DNA from: a virus
IMG/VR virus record: IMGVR_UViG_3300042503_000814
Location: 1-61,742 of that record
Direction: 5' to 3' (one strand)
DNA length: 61,742 bases
How positions within the stretch are numbered: position 1 is the stretch's first letter; each line of letters opens with the position of its first letter. Position numbers and translations under genes: made by a program. Below are positions 7,112-16,678 of this stretch, piece after piece. The notes under the pieces were generated by a model. It made no database searches and was not told the DNA's origin. It saw only the letters and a list, made by a program, of their open reading frames with translations.

Positions 7112-8026
7112 GTGCGAGCCGAGTATAGCAGAGGGCTTGTGGATTCCAACGGAGGGGGTAGTCTCACCCCCCTCACCCAGATCCACAAAATTTCCGATAA
7201 CAACATGACTGTGCGACAGTTCGCGGAGGCTTACGCCCTCCAGTCGGGGGCTAGCCCCGGATACCGTGAGCAACTCGTTGTGATGGCAAAGCGGCTCCCT
7301 TGGGGGGTGGCCGACTTGACCGTCGCCAACATCGATGCGTACCTGACGAATGCTCTCGGTCATCTCGCCGCCTCCACGGTTCACAACCATCGCCGGATGC
7401 TGTCCACCCTGCGACGAGCCGCCCTGCGCGACGGCCTGCTGGTGGACGATTGTACACGCCCGATCCGCCGTGTCAAGCACACGCTTCCGATGGTCCGCGC
7501 TTGGACCCATGACGAGATGAGAACACTGCTTGCGGTGGCCTCTGAGATGCCGGGGGGTACGCTGTACTGCCCGCACAGAATCCTGCTGCCCGCATGGATT
7601 CTTGTGGGCTACAGCAGCGGGCTGCGGCTCGGGGATCTGCTGGCCATTACCTACGATTCCCTTCGCGGGGATCGCTTGGCTACGGTGCTGCAGAAAACTC
7701 GCCAGCCGCATGTCGTCGTCCTTGACGCTAATGCCTTGGAATCCATTCGCTCCCTACCTCGTCGCGGCCCGAAGATTTTCGGGGGACTGGTTGGAAGGAG
7801 CCGGATCATAGTGGCCATGCGCGCACTTGTCAAAAGTGCAGGTCTGACTGGCTCAGGCAAATACCTGCGTAGAAGCAGTGCAACTTACGCCCAATTAGCG
7901 GGAATGGACGCAACTGGACACCTGGGTCATTTGACCCCGGGCATGAAACGGCACTACCTAGATCCCGTGATTCTGTCGGATCTGAAGCGGGCGGTGCCCA
8001 GCCTAGAACTGGCTGGGCAACCCTAG
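7112..8026 (+). CDS. int: tyrosine recombinase / integrase
   Basis: 304 residues from GTG 7112 (AGGGG upstream), or about 273 from ATG 7205. N-terminal core-binding domain (VRQFAEAYALQSG...), then the catalytic domain: SSGLRLGDLLA with the first Arg, KYLRRSSATYAQ in the place of H/K-x-x-R, and GHLGHLTPGMKRHYLDP with the second His and the nucleophile Tyr. It catalyses site-specific integration and excision. Only large plus-strand gene in this half, placed beside a tRNA-like site, pointing to a temperate phage. Its 3' end overlaps the convergent late gene by 24 bases. Confidence 0.9.
   Translation: MRAEYSRGLVDSNGGGSLTPLTQIHKISDNNMTVRQFAEAYALQSGASPGYREQLVVMAKRLPWGVADLTVANIDAYLTNALGHLAASTVHNHRRMLSTLRRAALRDGLLVDDCTRPIRRVKHTLPMVRAWTHDEMRTLLAVASEMPGGTLYCPHRILLPAWILVGYSSGLRLGDLLAITYDSLRGDRLATVLQKTRQPHVVVLDANALESIRSLPRRGPKIFGGLVGRSRIIVAMRALVKSAGLTGSGKYLRRSSATYAQLAGMDATGHLGHLTPGMKRHYLDPVILSDLKRAVPSLELAGQP
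7995..8019. terminator. 9-bp hairpin at convergent gene ends
   Basis: TGCCCAGCC (7995-8003) pairs with GGCTGGGCA (8011-8019) around a 7-base loop, exactly where the integrase (+) and the last late gene (-) meet. It may be a bidirectional terminator, though no U-tract follows on either strand. Confidence 0.4.
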
Positions 8027-11000
8027 CATCTGCATCGGGTCCATCCCGGCCTGCGCTTTTTTCTTGTCCCGGGCGCGCTTGGCGGCTTCGTTCTGGATGA
8101 TCTTGTAGAGCAGGTACATGTCACGCTGTTCCTTCGGCATGGACCGCAGGACATCGTCTGGGACAGTTATGTTTTCGTAGGTGCGGACGCCGGGGGTGGT
8201 GGACAGGAGTTTGTTCAGCATGTCCCGGGCGGCGAGTTGCTTGGTCCGTTCGCTATCAACGTCCGTGAGCTTCAGCCCTGCCAAGAGGTTGAATGCTGCC
8301 TTGGAGTATCTGTCTGCTGGATCAAGCCGGTCGTCACGCAACTGCCGGTAGGTTCCGATGGCACGGGCACCGAACGGCAGCAGGTTGGTCGCAAGCTGCT
8401 CCAGCGGCCTGCCCATTGGGCCAATGTCTTGCTCTAGGACTGAGTAGAGGTCTGACAACTGTCTGCCGGAATACAACTGCCGGTTGGTGATGTACTCCAG
8501 TGGGGCTTTGATCAGCGGGTTAGCCATGCCCAAGATGTTGGAGCCAGTGCGCTGAACGGCGTCGGCCACCCTTGCGGAGGCCGTGGCCCCAACACCAAGT
8601 GATGGCAAGCCAAACGTCGATTCCCACGGCAAGTCTACGTTGGTCAGATACCGGCGCAGCCCCGGCTTTGGGGAGCCGCCAAGCAGCGAAGTCCACTCCG
8701 CTGGGAGCGGGATGGCTGCGGATTGCCGAAGATGCTCGGGCACCATGTTGCCTTCGGTAGGCTCGGTGCCACGGGTCACCGCCCGTATCGACTGGCCCTG
8801 CAGTCCGCCAGGGTTGTAGACTAGTCGGTCGAAAATGCTTGGCATGATGTTTTTCTGGAAACTCCAGAACGGCATCGCGCGCTTCATAAACGTCCGGTCG
8901 AAGCCAGTGAAAGCCTCCGGCCGATAGTCCACGTTCACCATGCGGTTGAGGTCACCAGCCACGCCAGGATCGACACCCTTGCGTAGCTGATTGATGAACG
9001 TGCCGTTTCGCAGCATGTCCTCAACGGTCGAACCAATTGCGTCATTAGCAACTAGTAGCGGGTTGGTGTTGCGAGAAGGTGCCTCGCGAGTCCAGCCGAC
9101 TCCTCGCATGCTGGTAAAGTCGTCTACAAACTGCCCCCACGTTCGCTCGGGATTGTAGAACGAGCGAGCCACGGAACCCCCGGTAGAAGCTCCTGGGTAG
9201 TTGCCGCGAATCTCCTGCTCAGGACGACCAGACACGTCATCAATGAGGTTGCCAGTGGAGACTTGTTGCGCACCAGACAGCCGGATGTATCGCTCTAGGA
9301 TCTGATCGTCGGTCAGGCCCTCAAAGGCAGGAGTGCCTCGCAGTCGATTCACTAGCGCGTCGTAGTTTCCGCGGCTGGCCTGAAACGCCGCCCAATAGTC
9401 AGAAGGACTGAAAGCCCCGTGTGCCGCAGCATTGATCATGCCGCTGTAGGAGTTACGGACATGGAACGCGGGCGATGCAAGTGCCCCAACCTTAAAGGCA
9501 TTGGTCAGGTTATCGATGCCCTTCAGCAATCCCTGCTCGGGGAGCGCGGCCCGCGTTTGCGGGGCGAGCGTGGCGAGGGCATTGATGTATCGCTCATTGA
9601 TAGAAAAGTTGGTGGGGTCTTGGCCTGTGCGCGCCTGCCACATCTGACGGAAGTTCCGCTCGTCATAGCCAAGGCGCTGAGCGGCCTCGGGCAACGCAAT
9701 GTTTACACCACCAGCGGAAGCTCCTGCCGGGACATTCTCCACCAGCTGCATCATGCGATTGGTGAGAACGTCCGAGTTAGCCTGGGTGCGCGCCTGCCCC
9801 CGGCGATACTGCCGCACGTTCTCCCAAGCGGGCGTGTCGTAGATGCCAGTGCCAGTCTCAGCGAACTGCGTGTCCGCAGATCGAATGATGTCTGCAAGGT
9901 CGCGGTAGTTACGCCCAACGCGAGCGGTCAAGGCAGTATCCATTGCGGCCCGCTCAGCAGGAGTGGCAGCAATGTACTCAGGGGATTGACGAACGGAATC
10001 TTCAATGCCTTGGTACACCGACTGCCCAGGCTGTTTCCGGCCGATGGCATCAAATGCTGAGTCCAAGATCATGCGAGCCTGCCGCTCGTTGGCACCAATG
10101 AGAGACTGTTGCAATCCGCGGGAATCAATCACGCCCCGCCTGCCGTTAGCGATGGCATCGGCAAAGTCCTGCGGAGTCGTTCCGGTAAGCGCGTTGAACG
10201 TGTCCTGCCCGCCAACAACGTCTGTGTATTCGGGGCGGCTGCGGCCAAAGTTGTCGGCCGTGTTGATGAAACGCGCATCTCGCCCCCACGGCCGCTGGGT
10301 GGCAACGCCTCCACCCGGGATGTCGGGCGGAGCAGGACGCTCAAACCATTTTGTCTGGCGCGGTATCCAACCCGTGTCTGAGTTGGCGCTCGCCCACTGC
10401 GGCGCAGGCAGTCCCCGCGATGCAGACTCTGCTTGCGCCTGCGGACCAAGGTTAGTCATGGAGTCACGGATGATCCGAAACTCTGGGGTGTTCTCCATGA
10501 CCCAGTCGGCTACCGCATCGCCGCTAGTGCGGGGGAGGCTCGGGCCAAAAACGGTGGGCTGAGACTCTACCCAGTTGTTTAGCGCACGCTGGAGATCGGA
10601 GCTTTGGAACTGTCGAAGCGTTCTCGGGATAGCCTCGCCCGCCAGAGGCCCAGAAGAGACAACCTCGGGAACCTGGGCGCGCTGGGCGTTAAACACCGCC
10701 ACGGCATCCTCGCCATCGACCCGTTCTACAGCATCACGCGCAGCCCGATGGGCCATGCGGTGATCCATCTGGAGCGCATTGGTCAACTCCAGGTCGTTGC
10801 TGACCACTCCAAGAGGCCCAGCCGCGGGGCTAGTAAGCGAAGCGGCTGTGCGAGTGATGTTGCCAATGACTGGAGCAGTCTTTGTCCAGTTCCCCAGCGC
10901 ATCGGCGTTTCTGGCAACCGCATCGCCAAACGCGCCGCCGTCAACGCTGAAGCCGATGTTTGTGCCCGGGACGCGGAAGTCGTCCAAGACACCAACGGCT

Positions 11001-11671
11001 TCGGTCATCCCGTTGGGGCCGACTCCAAACCGTTGAAATTGCTGATTCAGCCTTGTCTCTGCGGCCTGTCTGGCAGCGGGGTCAGCGATCTGGGCGAGGA
11101 GAGTGTTGGGCGTGGACAGCCTGTTGTATTCTCGCACCCTCGGCAGATCGTCGGCGTACGCTGGCAACCCGCGAGCAAGACGCAAAGCGCCAAGGTTGTC
11201 CACGGAATCCAAGGCCGCATCCCGCATCAAGCCTGCCGCTTGGGCAGCGCGACCGGCCGGACCTAGCGCACCTTTTCCTAGCACAGCACTCAGGCCCAGC
11301 GTGCCGTAGGTCAGTGGGTCTAGGAGAATCTCAGCCGCCAAGCCACCACCGAAGTTGCCCCAAGTATCTTGGGTGCCAGCCATGCCGTACTGGCGCAGAA
11401 GTTCCCGGCCCGTTACGCGGTCGTCGGATGATCCAAGAAAACTAAGGGGCTTGCCTGCCAGAACGCCTCGCACAAGCGCGCCAGGGGTGTCCAGCAGCCA
11501 ACCGGCCGTAGACAGAGTGGACGTTCCAGCCTCCGCAAGAGAGCGGAGCATGCTGCTCTTCTCTTCCTGCGGCATAAGGTCCGCAAGAGTCGGATCATCG
11601 TTGGGGATCCCCTCCTGCCCATTCAGCAGGCCATAGGGATCGTATAGATCAAAGAGCGGGGAGCGAGCCAT
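8003..11671 (-). CDS. very large internal virion / ejection-type protein
   Basis: 1222 residues, the largest gene, last in the late operon. Mostly helical and polar. The section FDRTFMKRAMPFWSFQKN followed by a helix near residues 930-960 recalls the C-terminal parts of giant phage polyvalent and internal core proteins injected with DNA. No catalytic motif such as lytic transglycosylase was recognised. In podoviruses the long proteins at this operon position form the inner core and trans-envelope channel, which is the role I infer. Confidence 0.7.
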   Translation of the reverse strand: MARSPLFDLYDPYGLLNGQEGIPNDDPTLADLMPQEEKSSMLRSLAEAGTSTLSTAGWLLDTPGALVRGVLAGKPLSFLGSSDDRVTGRELLRQYGMAGTQDTWGNFGGGLAAEILLDPLTYGTLGLSAVLGKGALGPAGRAAQAAGLMRDAALDSVDNLGALRLARGLPAYADDLPRVREYNRLSTPNTLLAQIADPAARQAAETRLNQQFQRFGVGPNGMTEAVGVLDDFRVPGTNIGFSVDGGAFGDAVARNADALGNWTKTAPVIGNITRTAASLTSPAAGPLGVVSNDLELTNALQMDHRMAHRAARDAVERVDGEDAVAVFNAQRAQVPEVVSSGPLAGEAIPRTLRQFQSSDLQRALNNWVESQPTVFGPSLPRTSGDAVADWVMENTPEFRIIRDSMTNLGPQAQAESASRGLPAPQWASANSDTGWIPRQTKWFERPAPPDIPGGGVATQRPWGRDARFINTADNFGRSRPEYTDVVGGQDTFNALTGTTPQDFADAIANGRRGVIDSRGLQQSLIGANERQARMILDSAFDAIGRKQPGQSVYQGIEDSVRQSPEYIAATPAERAAMDTALTARVGRNYRDLADIIRSADTQFAETGTGIYDTPAWENVRQYRRGQARTQANSDVLTNRMMQLVENVPAGASAGGVNIALPEAAQRLGYDERNFRQMWQARTGQDPTNFSINERYINALATLAPQTRAALPEQGLLKGIDNLTNAFKVGALASPAFHVRNSYSGMINAAAHGAFSPSDYWAAFQASRGNYDALVNRLRGTPAFEGLTDDQILERYIRLSGAQQVSTGNLIDDVSGRPEQEIRGNYPGASTGGSVARSFYNPERTWGQFVDDFTSMRGVGWTREAPSRNTNPLLVANDAIGSTVEDMLRNGTFINQLRKGVDPGVAGDLNRMVNVDYRPEAFTGFDRTFMKRAMPFWSFQKNIMPSIFDRLVYNPGGLQGQSIRAVTRGTEPTEGNMVPEHLRQSAAIPLPAEWTSLLGGSPKPGLRRYLTNVDLPWESTFGLPSLGVGATASARVADAVQRTGSNILGMANPLIKAPLEYITNRQLYSGRQLSDLYSVLEQDIGPMGRPLEQLATNLLPFGARAIGTYRQLRDDRLDPADRYSKAAFNLLAGLKLTDVDSERTKQLAARDMLNKLLSTTPGVRTYENITVPDDVLRSMPKEQRDMYLLYKIIQNEAAKRARDKKKAQAGMDPMQMLGLPSQF

Positions 11672-12975
11672 TACTCAGCCGTGGGGACTGGGGCGTATTC
11701 TGGATGCGGATACCACATGCGTGAGTGTGCAGAACCTCTGGCGCGCTGGCCAGGAGATTCGACGCCCATGCCATGGCGCGTAACAAGCTCCTTGCGCACC
11801 GCGGGGTCGGTGATTCCAAGACGGATCAAAACAGCGTCCATGCGCTTGGCATCGTCCGTAGTGAAGCCAAGCCAAGACTTGTCAGAGCGTGCCGCAATAG
11901 CGTCAAGAGACTCTTGGGCATTCGGCGTGCCATACTGGCCTTGCACCAGATCGACGCCGCCAGGACCAGCAAGAGCAATCGCTTCTGCCTCGCGCTGCTT
12001 TTGCTGCATTATCTTCATGCCAGTTTCGCGCGCCGTCGTCTCGGCACCGAGCTTCGCCTGAGTGGCTGCAGCAGCGACCTCTGCTTCCTTGAGTCGCTGA
12101 TCCGCAACGTACTTGTCAGTCTCTGAGCGAGACTGCGTAGCCGCCGTGGCGGTTGCCAACTGCACCTCCAGGCCCTTAATCTTTAGTGCCGTGTCTCGGG
12201 CTGCGTCTGTTTGGCCGTTCTCCAGCTGCTTTACTAGCAATGCCTGCTGCTGATCCATCTTCTTTATCATGATCTCATTCTGCTGCTGTGACTGCTGCTG
12301 CTGAGCGGTGAACCTGCGTTCTTCAGAAGCCCGTGCAGTCTCACGCTCTTCTCGGGCTGCAACCCTGTTGGCTTCAGCAATCTCAGCAGCAGAAGCCCGT
12401 GCGTCCTGCCCTTCGGCACGGCGAGTCTCCGCTTCCAACTGAGCGATGGCCATGCGAGGATCGTTGTTGTTGTTGTAGCGATTGCCTGTCAGCCGTGATT
12501 CGATGACGCGCTGCTGTTGCTCTGGGCTAAGCATGCCAAAAGCGTTGGACATGTTGGCCCGGGAGTTGGAGCTAGCCAACAGCATCTGCGACTTCCACTG
12601 CGCCATCCGCGCGTTCTCATCATCCATGCGCTTCTGGGCCATGGCGGCGCGGGCCTGCATCGGCATCACGTTGTCGTCGGATCGGGCTTCCCCCACACCG
12701 CTCCACTCTGGCTGCTGCATCAGTTCCTCAACCGGAGTGCCAGTAGCCTTGGCCGCACGGTACAGCATCCGCTCCCGCCGGTAGTCGTCGGTCTTAATCC
12801 GATTGGCCTGCCTCTGGAACATTGCCTCTTTGTCTTCGTCCGACATTACCGGATCTTCCGCAATCGGAGTGTCGGCCCCCTCCAAGCCATCAGACAGCGA
12901 CTCTGGCCCAACGGGAATGCCGGAACGTCGAAGAGCTTCTAGGCGTGAAAGCCTTGCACTGGGATCGATTTCCAT
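11671..12975 (-). CDS. coiled-coil internal virion-like protein
   Basis: 434 residues. The middle (about 150-330) is a long charged Q/E/A/R-rich coiled coil (REERETARASEERRFTAQQQ). N-terminal and C-terminal parts are less biased. Start ATG 12975; stop overlaps the start of the giant protein gene. Likely a structural or ejection protein. Confidence 0.65.
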   Translation of the reverse strand: MEIDPSARLSRLEALRRSGIPVGPESLSDGLEGADTPIAEDPVMSDEDKEAMFQRQANRIKTDDYRRERMLYRAAKATGTPVEELMQQPEWSGVGEARSDDNVMPMQARAAMAQKRMDDENARMAQWKSQMLLASSNSRANMSNAFGMLSPEQQQRVIESRLTGNRYNNNNDPRMAIAQLEAETRRAEGQDARASAAEIAEANRVAAREERETARASEERRFTAQQQQSQQQNEIMIKKMDQQQALLVKQLENGQTDAARDTALKIKGLEVQLATATAATQSRSETDKYVADQRLKEAEVAAAATQAKLGAETTARETGMKIMQQKQREAEAIALAGPGGVDLVQGQYGTPNAQESLDAIAARSDKSWLGFTTDDAKRMDAVLIRLGITDPAVRKELVTRHGMGVESPGQRARGSAHSRMWYPHPEYAPVPTAE

Positions 12976-12983
12976 CTTCTCTC

Positions 12984-14543
12984 CTACCGGGTCTGGGCGT
13001 AGTTGCGCTGCTGATCACCCATGGCTTGGAGCCTGCGGACTTCCGCCATCATCTGCTGGGCCTGCGGGACTTCACCGCCAGCCTGCTGACGCATCTGGTT
13101 CAACTGGGCGATGAGAGCCTGAGCCTTGATGTGAGGATCACTGGACCCCTGCGCCTGTTGCGGAGTCATGGCGTTACGGCTCTGATTGCTCATCGCCATC
13201 AGACGATTGATCTCCTTCATCATCTGAGGAGCCTCGGGCACTTCGCCACCCGCATCACGCCGCATCTTGTTCAGCTTTGCAATCAGAGCCTGGGCTTGGT
13301 CGCGCGGGCTGACCGGGGGTGCTTCTACCTTCGGAGCAGGGCGGCTCTCTTCAACGAGATCCGCGGTGCCATCGGTGCTGTCTAGCTCGCCAACGGCCTC
13401 CGACTCCGTGGATCGCATTCCCTTGGGCATCATGTTGTAAGCAGTAGCCCCGGCACCGATTAGGCCAGCACCCGCAGCGGCCTTGGCCCACGCGGGCATA
13501 CCGCCGGGAGCAGGAGCGGCAGAGGCGGCTCGCGAGCCGCTATAGCCGTATGGAGCAAGTTGAAGATCCTCAGTGGGGGCGCGCCCACCCATCATGTTGT
13601 CGAACTGGCTAGCAATCCCATCGACTGCCTGCTGATCACGCATCGCCGTAGAGGCAGGGGCAGGGAGAGCTTTCTGAGCCGGGGCCGGGAGAGCCTTGCG
13701 CCCGCCTCGGGCAAGCTCCAAGCCGCGGGGCGACATGGTCAGCTGGCCATTGCGATCAAAAGTAAACGGACGCTCTTGGTCCCACTGGCGTACCATGTCA
13801 TTCCAAGACTGCTGGTCAGCTGCGCTCAGCGGCTCGTCCAAGCTGCTCTCTGACATGCCGAACATATTCACATCGTCGCCGGGGTTTCGATCAACAGGAA
13901 CGCCAGCCGTGGTTCCGATGCGAGGCTGTGCCGGGGCCGGGAGTCCGCGCATGGGTGCGGGAATCATAGCGCCGCCTTGGGCTGGCATTGCAACTCCGGG
14001 GCCGCGCAGGCGACTGTTCATCAGCGACTGCCGTGCGGCCACTAGGTCGGGCGACATTTCCCAGCGGCTCGCCGCATTCGGAGAGGCCAAGCCTGCAGAA
14101 GCGGCCTGTGAAGGATAGTCAAAGCCCAGCCAGTCGTTTGACTGCAACGCCTGCAGGTACTGCCTTTGCTCGGGCGAGAACTCCGACATGGCGTCCAGCA
14201 CCTCCGACTCGTCGGCGTCGTACGCAACAGGCCAAGAGTCCCGCAGTTCATTGTGCGCGGCAACGCGGTCGCCGGACATGCCAGTGCCGCGCGGCTGACC
14301 AACTGGAACCCCAGGTCCGCGTCCCCCATATGGGATTAACGCCCGGATCTCGTCTTCCGGTGCTTGGAGGGGCAGCTGCATCTGACGGACCGGGGCAGGG
14401 GATGCCATGCCAGCGACAGCGCGATGAATCTCGTCGGCCGACATTCCCGGCTTAATTAGGCCAGCATCAGCGGCGCGCTTGAGCCAGACCGAGTTAACGC
14501 CGCTTGCGCCGGTGGCAATGAGGTTGTCTAGCCAATTAGCCAT
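12984..14543 (-). CDS. disordered structural protein with tandem C-terminal repeat
   Basis: 519 residues from ATG 14543 (MANWLDNLIATG). Pro/Ala/Met/Gly-rich and probably disordered through the middle. A short hydrophobic stretch (AAAGAGLIGAGATAYNM) may insert in a membrane. The C-terminus holds two tandem copies of a ~42-residue helix unit (AQALIAxLNxMR...GGEVP...MM.E..RL.AM). Probably an internal virion component. Confidence 0.6.
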   Translation of the reverse strand: MANWLDNLIATGASGVNSVWLKRAADAGLIKPGMSADEIHRAVAGMASPAPVRQMQLPLQAPEDEIRALIPYGGRGPGVPVGQPRGTGMSGDRVAAHNELRDSWPVAYDADESEVLDAMSEFSPEQRQYLQALQSNDWLGFDYPSQAASAGLASPNAASRWEMSPDLVAARQSLMNSRLRGPGVAMPAQGGAMIPAPMRGLPAPAQPRIGTTAGVPVDRNPGDDVNMFGMSESSLDEPLSAADQQSWNDMVRQWDQERPFTFDRNGQLTMSPRGLELARGGRKALPAPAQKALPAPASTAMRDQQAVDGIASQFDNMMGGRAPTEDLQLAPYGYSGSRAASAAPAPGGMPAWAKAAAGAGLIGAGATAYNMMPKGMRSTESEAVGELDSTDGTADLVEESRPAPKVEAPPVSPRDQAQALIAKLNKMRRDAGGEVPEAPQMMKEINRLMAMSNQSRNAMTPQQAQGSSDPHIKAQALIAQLNQMRQQAGGEVPQAQQMMAEVRRLQAMGDQQRNYAQTR

Positions 14544-14814
14544 TGTGCTTCTTCCCCTTCTTCGGAATGTCAGGCATCTCTTCCCCGTCCTTCGGCCCGT
14601 CGTCGTCTTCGACCATCGGGGTGTTGGGCTTGCCGTGCATCTCTTCGTCCAGATCGGCAAGGTCGTTCTTCGGCTGCTTGTCGGACTTCTCGCCCTTGCC
14701 CAGCTTGGCGATGATCTTCTTTTCCTCTTCGTCGCTGGCGGATAGCAGCTGCTTGACCAGTCGCTTCAGTCCGGCCTGCGTCAGATCGTCTAGGTCAAAG
14801 TCAATGCGTGCCAT
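14536..14814 (-). CDS. small highly charged protein
   Basis: 92 residues, acidic N-terminal half and Lys-rich tail (KKGKKHNG). Overlaps neighbours on both sides. No fold recognised; position suggests a minor virion or assembly protein. Confidence 0.6.
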   Translation of the reverse strand: MARIDFDLDDLTQAGLKRLVKQLLSASDEEEKKIIAKLGKGEKSDKQPKNDLADLDEEMHGKPNTPMVEDDDGPKDGEEMPDIPKKGKKHNG

Positions 14815-15191
14815 TACTGAAGCAAGCCTCCAAGGATCGAAGTCGCAAAGTTCATCGCAGAGTTCTGCCGCTGCTGTGCGGCCATCTGGTTGTTGTATTG
14901 CTGCTGCATCAGCAGAGACTGAATCGACTGGTGCTGCGAAGCGTCGGACTGCTGGTTCTGCATGGAGTAGGCGTTGTTGTAGTCCTGTGCCTTCTGCTTG
15001 GTGCCGTACGCCTCCGCGATGCCTTGGGCCATCTTCTGCGCACCCATCATGCCAGCGTTGCTCATCTGCCCTGCGCCGCGAGACATGCCGCCACGGTCCA
15101 TCTGCTTCATCGTCAGGCGCGGATCGCCCAGCGAGATCGCACTGGCGTAGTCGTTGTTGAAGTTGGCGTTAACCCGCTGCTGTGGGATCAA
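14814..15191 (-). CDS. Gln/Asn/Met-rich structural protein
   Basis: 125 residues with many Gln, Asn and Met (SDASQHQSIQSLLMQQQYNN) and a hydrophobic C-terminus (FATSILGGLLQ) shared in style with the next two genes. Likely a virion component of the ejection apparatus. Function inferred from position only. Confidence 0.6.
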   Translation of the reverse strand: MIPQQRVNANFNNDYASAISLGDPRLTMKQMDRGGMSRGAGQMSNAGMMGAQKMAQGIAEAYGTKQKAQDYNNAYSMQNQQSDASQHQSIQSLLMQQQYNNQMAAQQRQNSAMNFATSILGGLLQ

Positions 15192-15454
15192 TTAAATAGC
15201 CCTCGCAAGATGTTGCCAGCAGGCCCAAAGACGCCATCCATTCGCGACTGCATCAAGTTGTTTCGCTGCCCCTGCTCCGAGATGTCGTTCTGCAAACCTT
15301 GCAGCGCGTACCTCTGGGCAAACTCCTTACTCTGCTTGCCAAGCTCCGACTGGCGGCGGGCGGCGTCCATGTCGTTGCTGGCCTGCGCCCCTTGGAGGAG
15401 CGAGGCGAAAACGTCTTGGTGGCCTTGCGGATAGGTGGAGTAGGGTGATGGCAC
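15188..15454 (-). CDS. small Gln-rich structural protein
   Basis: 88 residues. Helical Q-rich body and a C-terminus (GPAGNILRGLFN) like that of the neighbouring gene. ATGA-type overlap with 14814-15191. Probably the same family of minor internal proteins. Confidence 0.6.
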   Translation of the reverse strand: MPSPYSTYPQGHQDVFASLLQGAQASNDMDAARRQSELGKQSKEFAQRYALQGLQNDISEQGQRNNLMQSRMDGVFGPAGNILRGLFN

Positions 15455-15469
15455 TGTTAGTAGTCGCCT

Positions 15470-16669
15470 CTACATGAAATTTCTGAACGTGGACTGACGA
15501 CGCTGAACCCCGGCGTAAGGAGAGTTGGCGACCTCGGCAAGCGCCCGCTCTCTCTCGCGCTTGCTACGCTCCCTAGCCGCGTCCTCCATTGACCACTGCT
15601 CCTGCTGGACTTGGGGCTTGCTGCGGAACATGCCCATGTTGCCAATGGAGCGGTTGAACAGATCGTTCACCCCGGCCACGGACGAGTTGTACATGCCCTT
15701 GTTGTCCGACCAGCCAGAGTTCATATCCGTCTGGACGGTCCCGATCCGATTGGCCGAATCGGAATAACCACCAGCCAGGGCTTCCAAGAGCGAGCCGGTC
15801 GGGATCGCTTGGCCGGGGCGGTTGTTGTTTTCCTGCGACTCACGCGCGAAGTCATAGAACTGATTCATGCCGCCGGATGACGCGCCGAGATTCATCCGGT
15901 TAAAGTCCATCAGTGCGCCATAGGCATCGCTCACCATCGTACGGGGCATGTTGCGGGCGAGGGCTTGATCTGCATTGAGGGAGCCAACGTCAGCGTCATG
16001 CGTGCGCGCCAAGGCGTTTAGCTCAGCGCCGTTGTTGATGTCACCGCGCAAGCCTTCCAGCATGCTGTAGCCTTCGCCACCGCTAGCAGGAGAGCTACCA
16101 GTGGCATTGCCTGCCAGACCGGGAAGGGAAGCGGAGACATCGCGGCCGACCTGCATCGCCGCGCCAGACTTGCCCAGGCCAGCCAAGGCGTTGTACCGAC
16201 CAATGCCAAGCTGGCTGACAGCGTTCTGGTTGCCGACATTCATGTCAGCCAGAGACTTCTGGTAGCCGTTCTGGTTCTGCGCCCACGCTTGCAGACCTTG
16301 GCCAGCCACGTTGCCGTAGTTCGCCATAGCTGCGGTGCCGAGATTCGACACTGCCGCCTGACGCGCAGCCTCGGCAGCGGAAGCAGCTTGGTTGTTGGCC
16401 TGGGCGTTGTTCCACGTATTGCCAAGAGCGTTGGCCACGCCGCCGATACCACCAGCCATGGCGGCATAGTTCTGGGCGTAGCTGTTTCCAAGGCTTGCAA
16501 GCCCTTGGTTGTACGTGCCATACCCCTTGTTGTAGGAGTCGTACATCCCGCCCAGCGTCTGGCCAAACTGGGTTGGTGCCCCAGCAACCTGACCACCAAC
16601 AGCCGTGGCGTATTCCTTGGCGGTGTTCGCCCCCCACGGGGCCAGAAAGGTTCCATCAAATGCAGCCAT
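15470..16669 (-). CDS. Ala/Gly/Asn-rich structural protein
   Basis: 399 residues beginning MAAFDGTFLAPWGAN. The first 170 residues are a low-complexity Ala/Gly/Asn/Tyr region; the last 50 are a charged helix (EDAARERSKRERERALAEV). No enzyme motif. Located between the lectin-bearing adhesin and the small Q-rich genes. Confidence 0.65.
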   Translation of the reverse strand: MAAFDGTFLAPWGANTAKEYATAVGGQVAGAPTQFGQTLGGMYDSYNKGYGTYNQGLASLGNSYAQNYAAMAGGIGGVANALGNTWNNAQANNQAASAAEAARQAAVSNLGTAAMANYGNVAGQGLQAWAQNQNGYQKSLADMNVGNQNAVSQLGIGRYNALAGLGKSGAAMQVGRDVSASLPGLAGNATGSSPASGGEGYSMLEGLRGDINNGAELNALARTHDADVGSLNADQALARNMPRTMVSDAYGALMDFNRMNLGASSGGMNQFYDFARESQENNNRPGQAIPTGSLLEALAGGYSDSANRIGTVQTDMNSGWSDNKGMYNSSVAGVNDLFNRSIGNMGMFRSKPQVQQEQWSMEDAARERSKRERERALAEVANSPYAGVQRRQSTFRNFM

Positions 16670-16678
16670 GCGTGTCTC

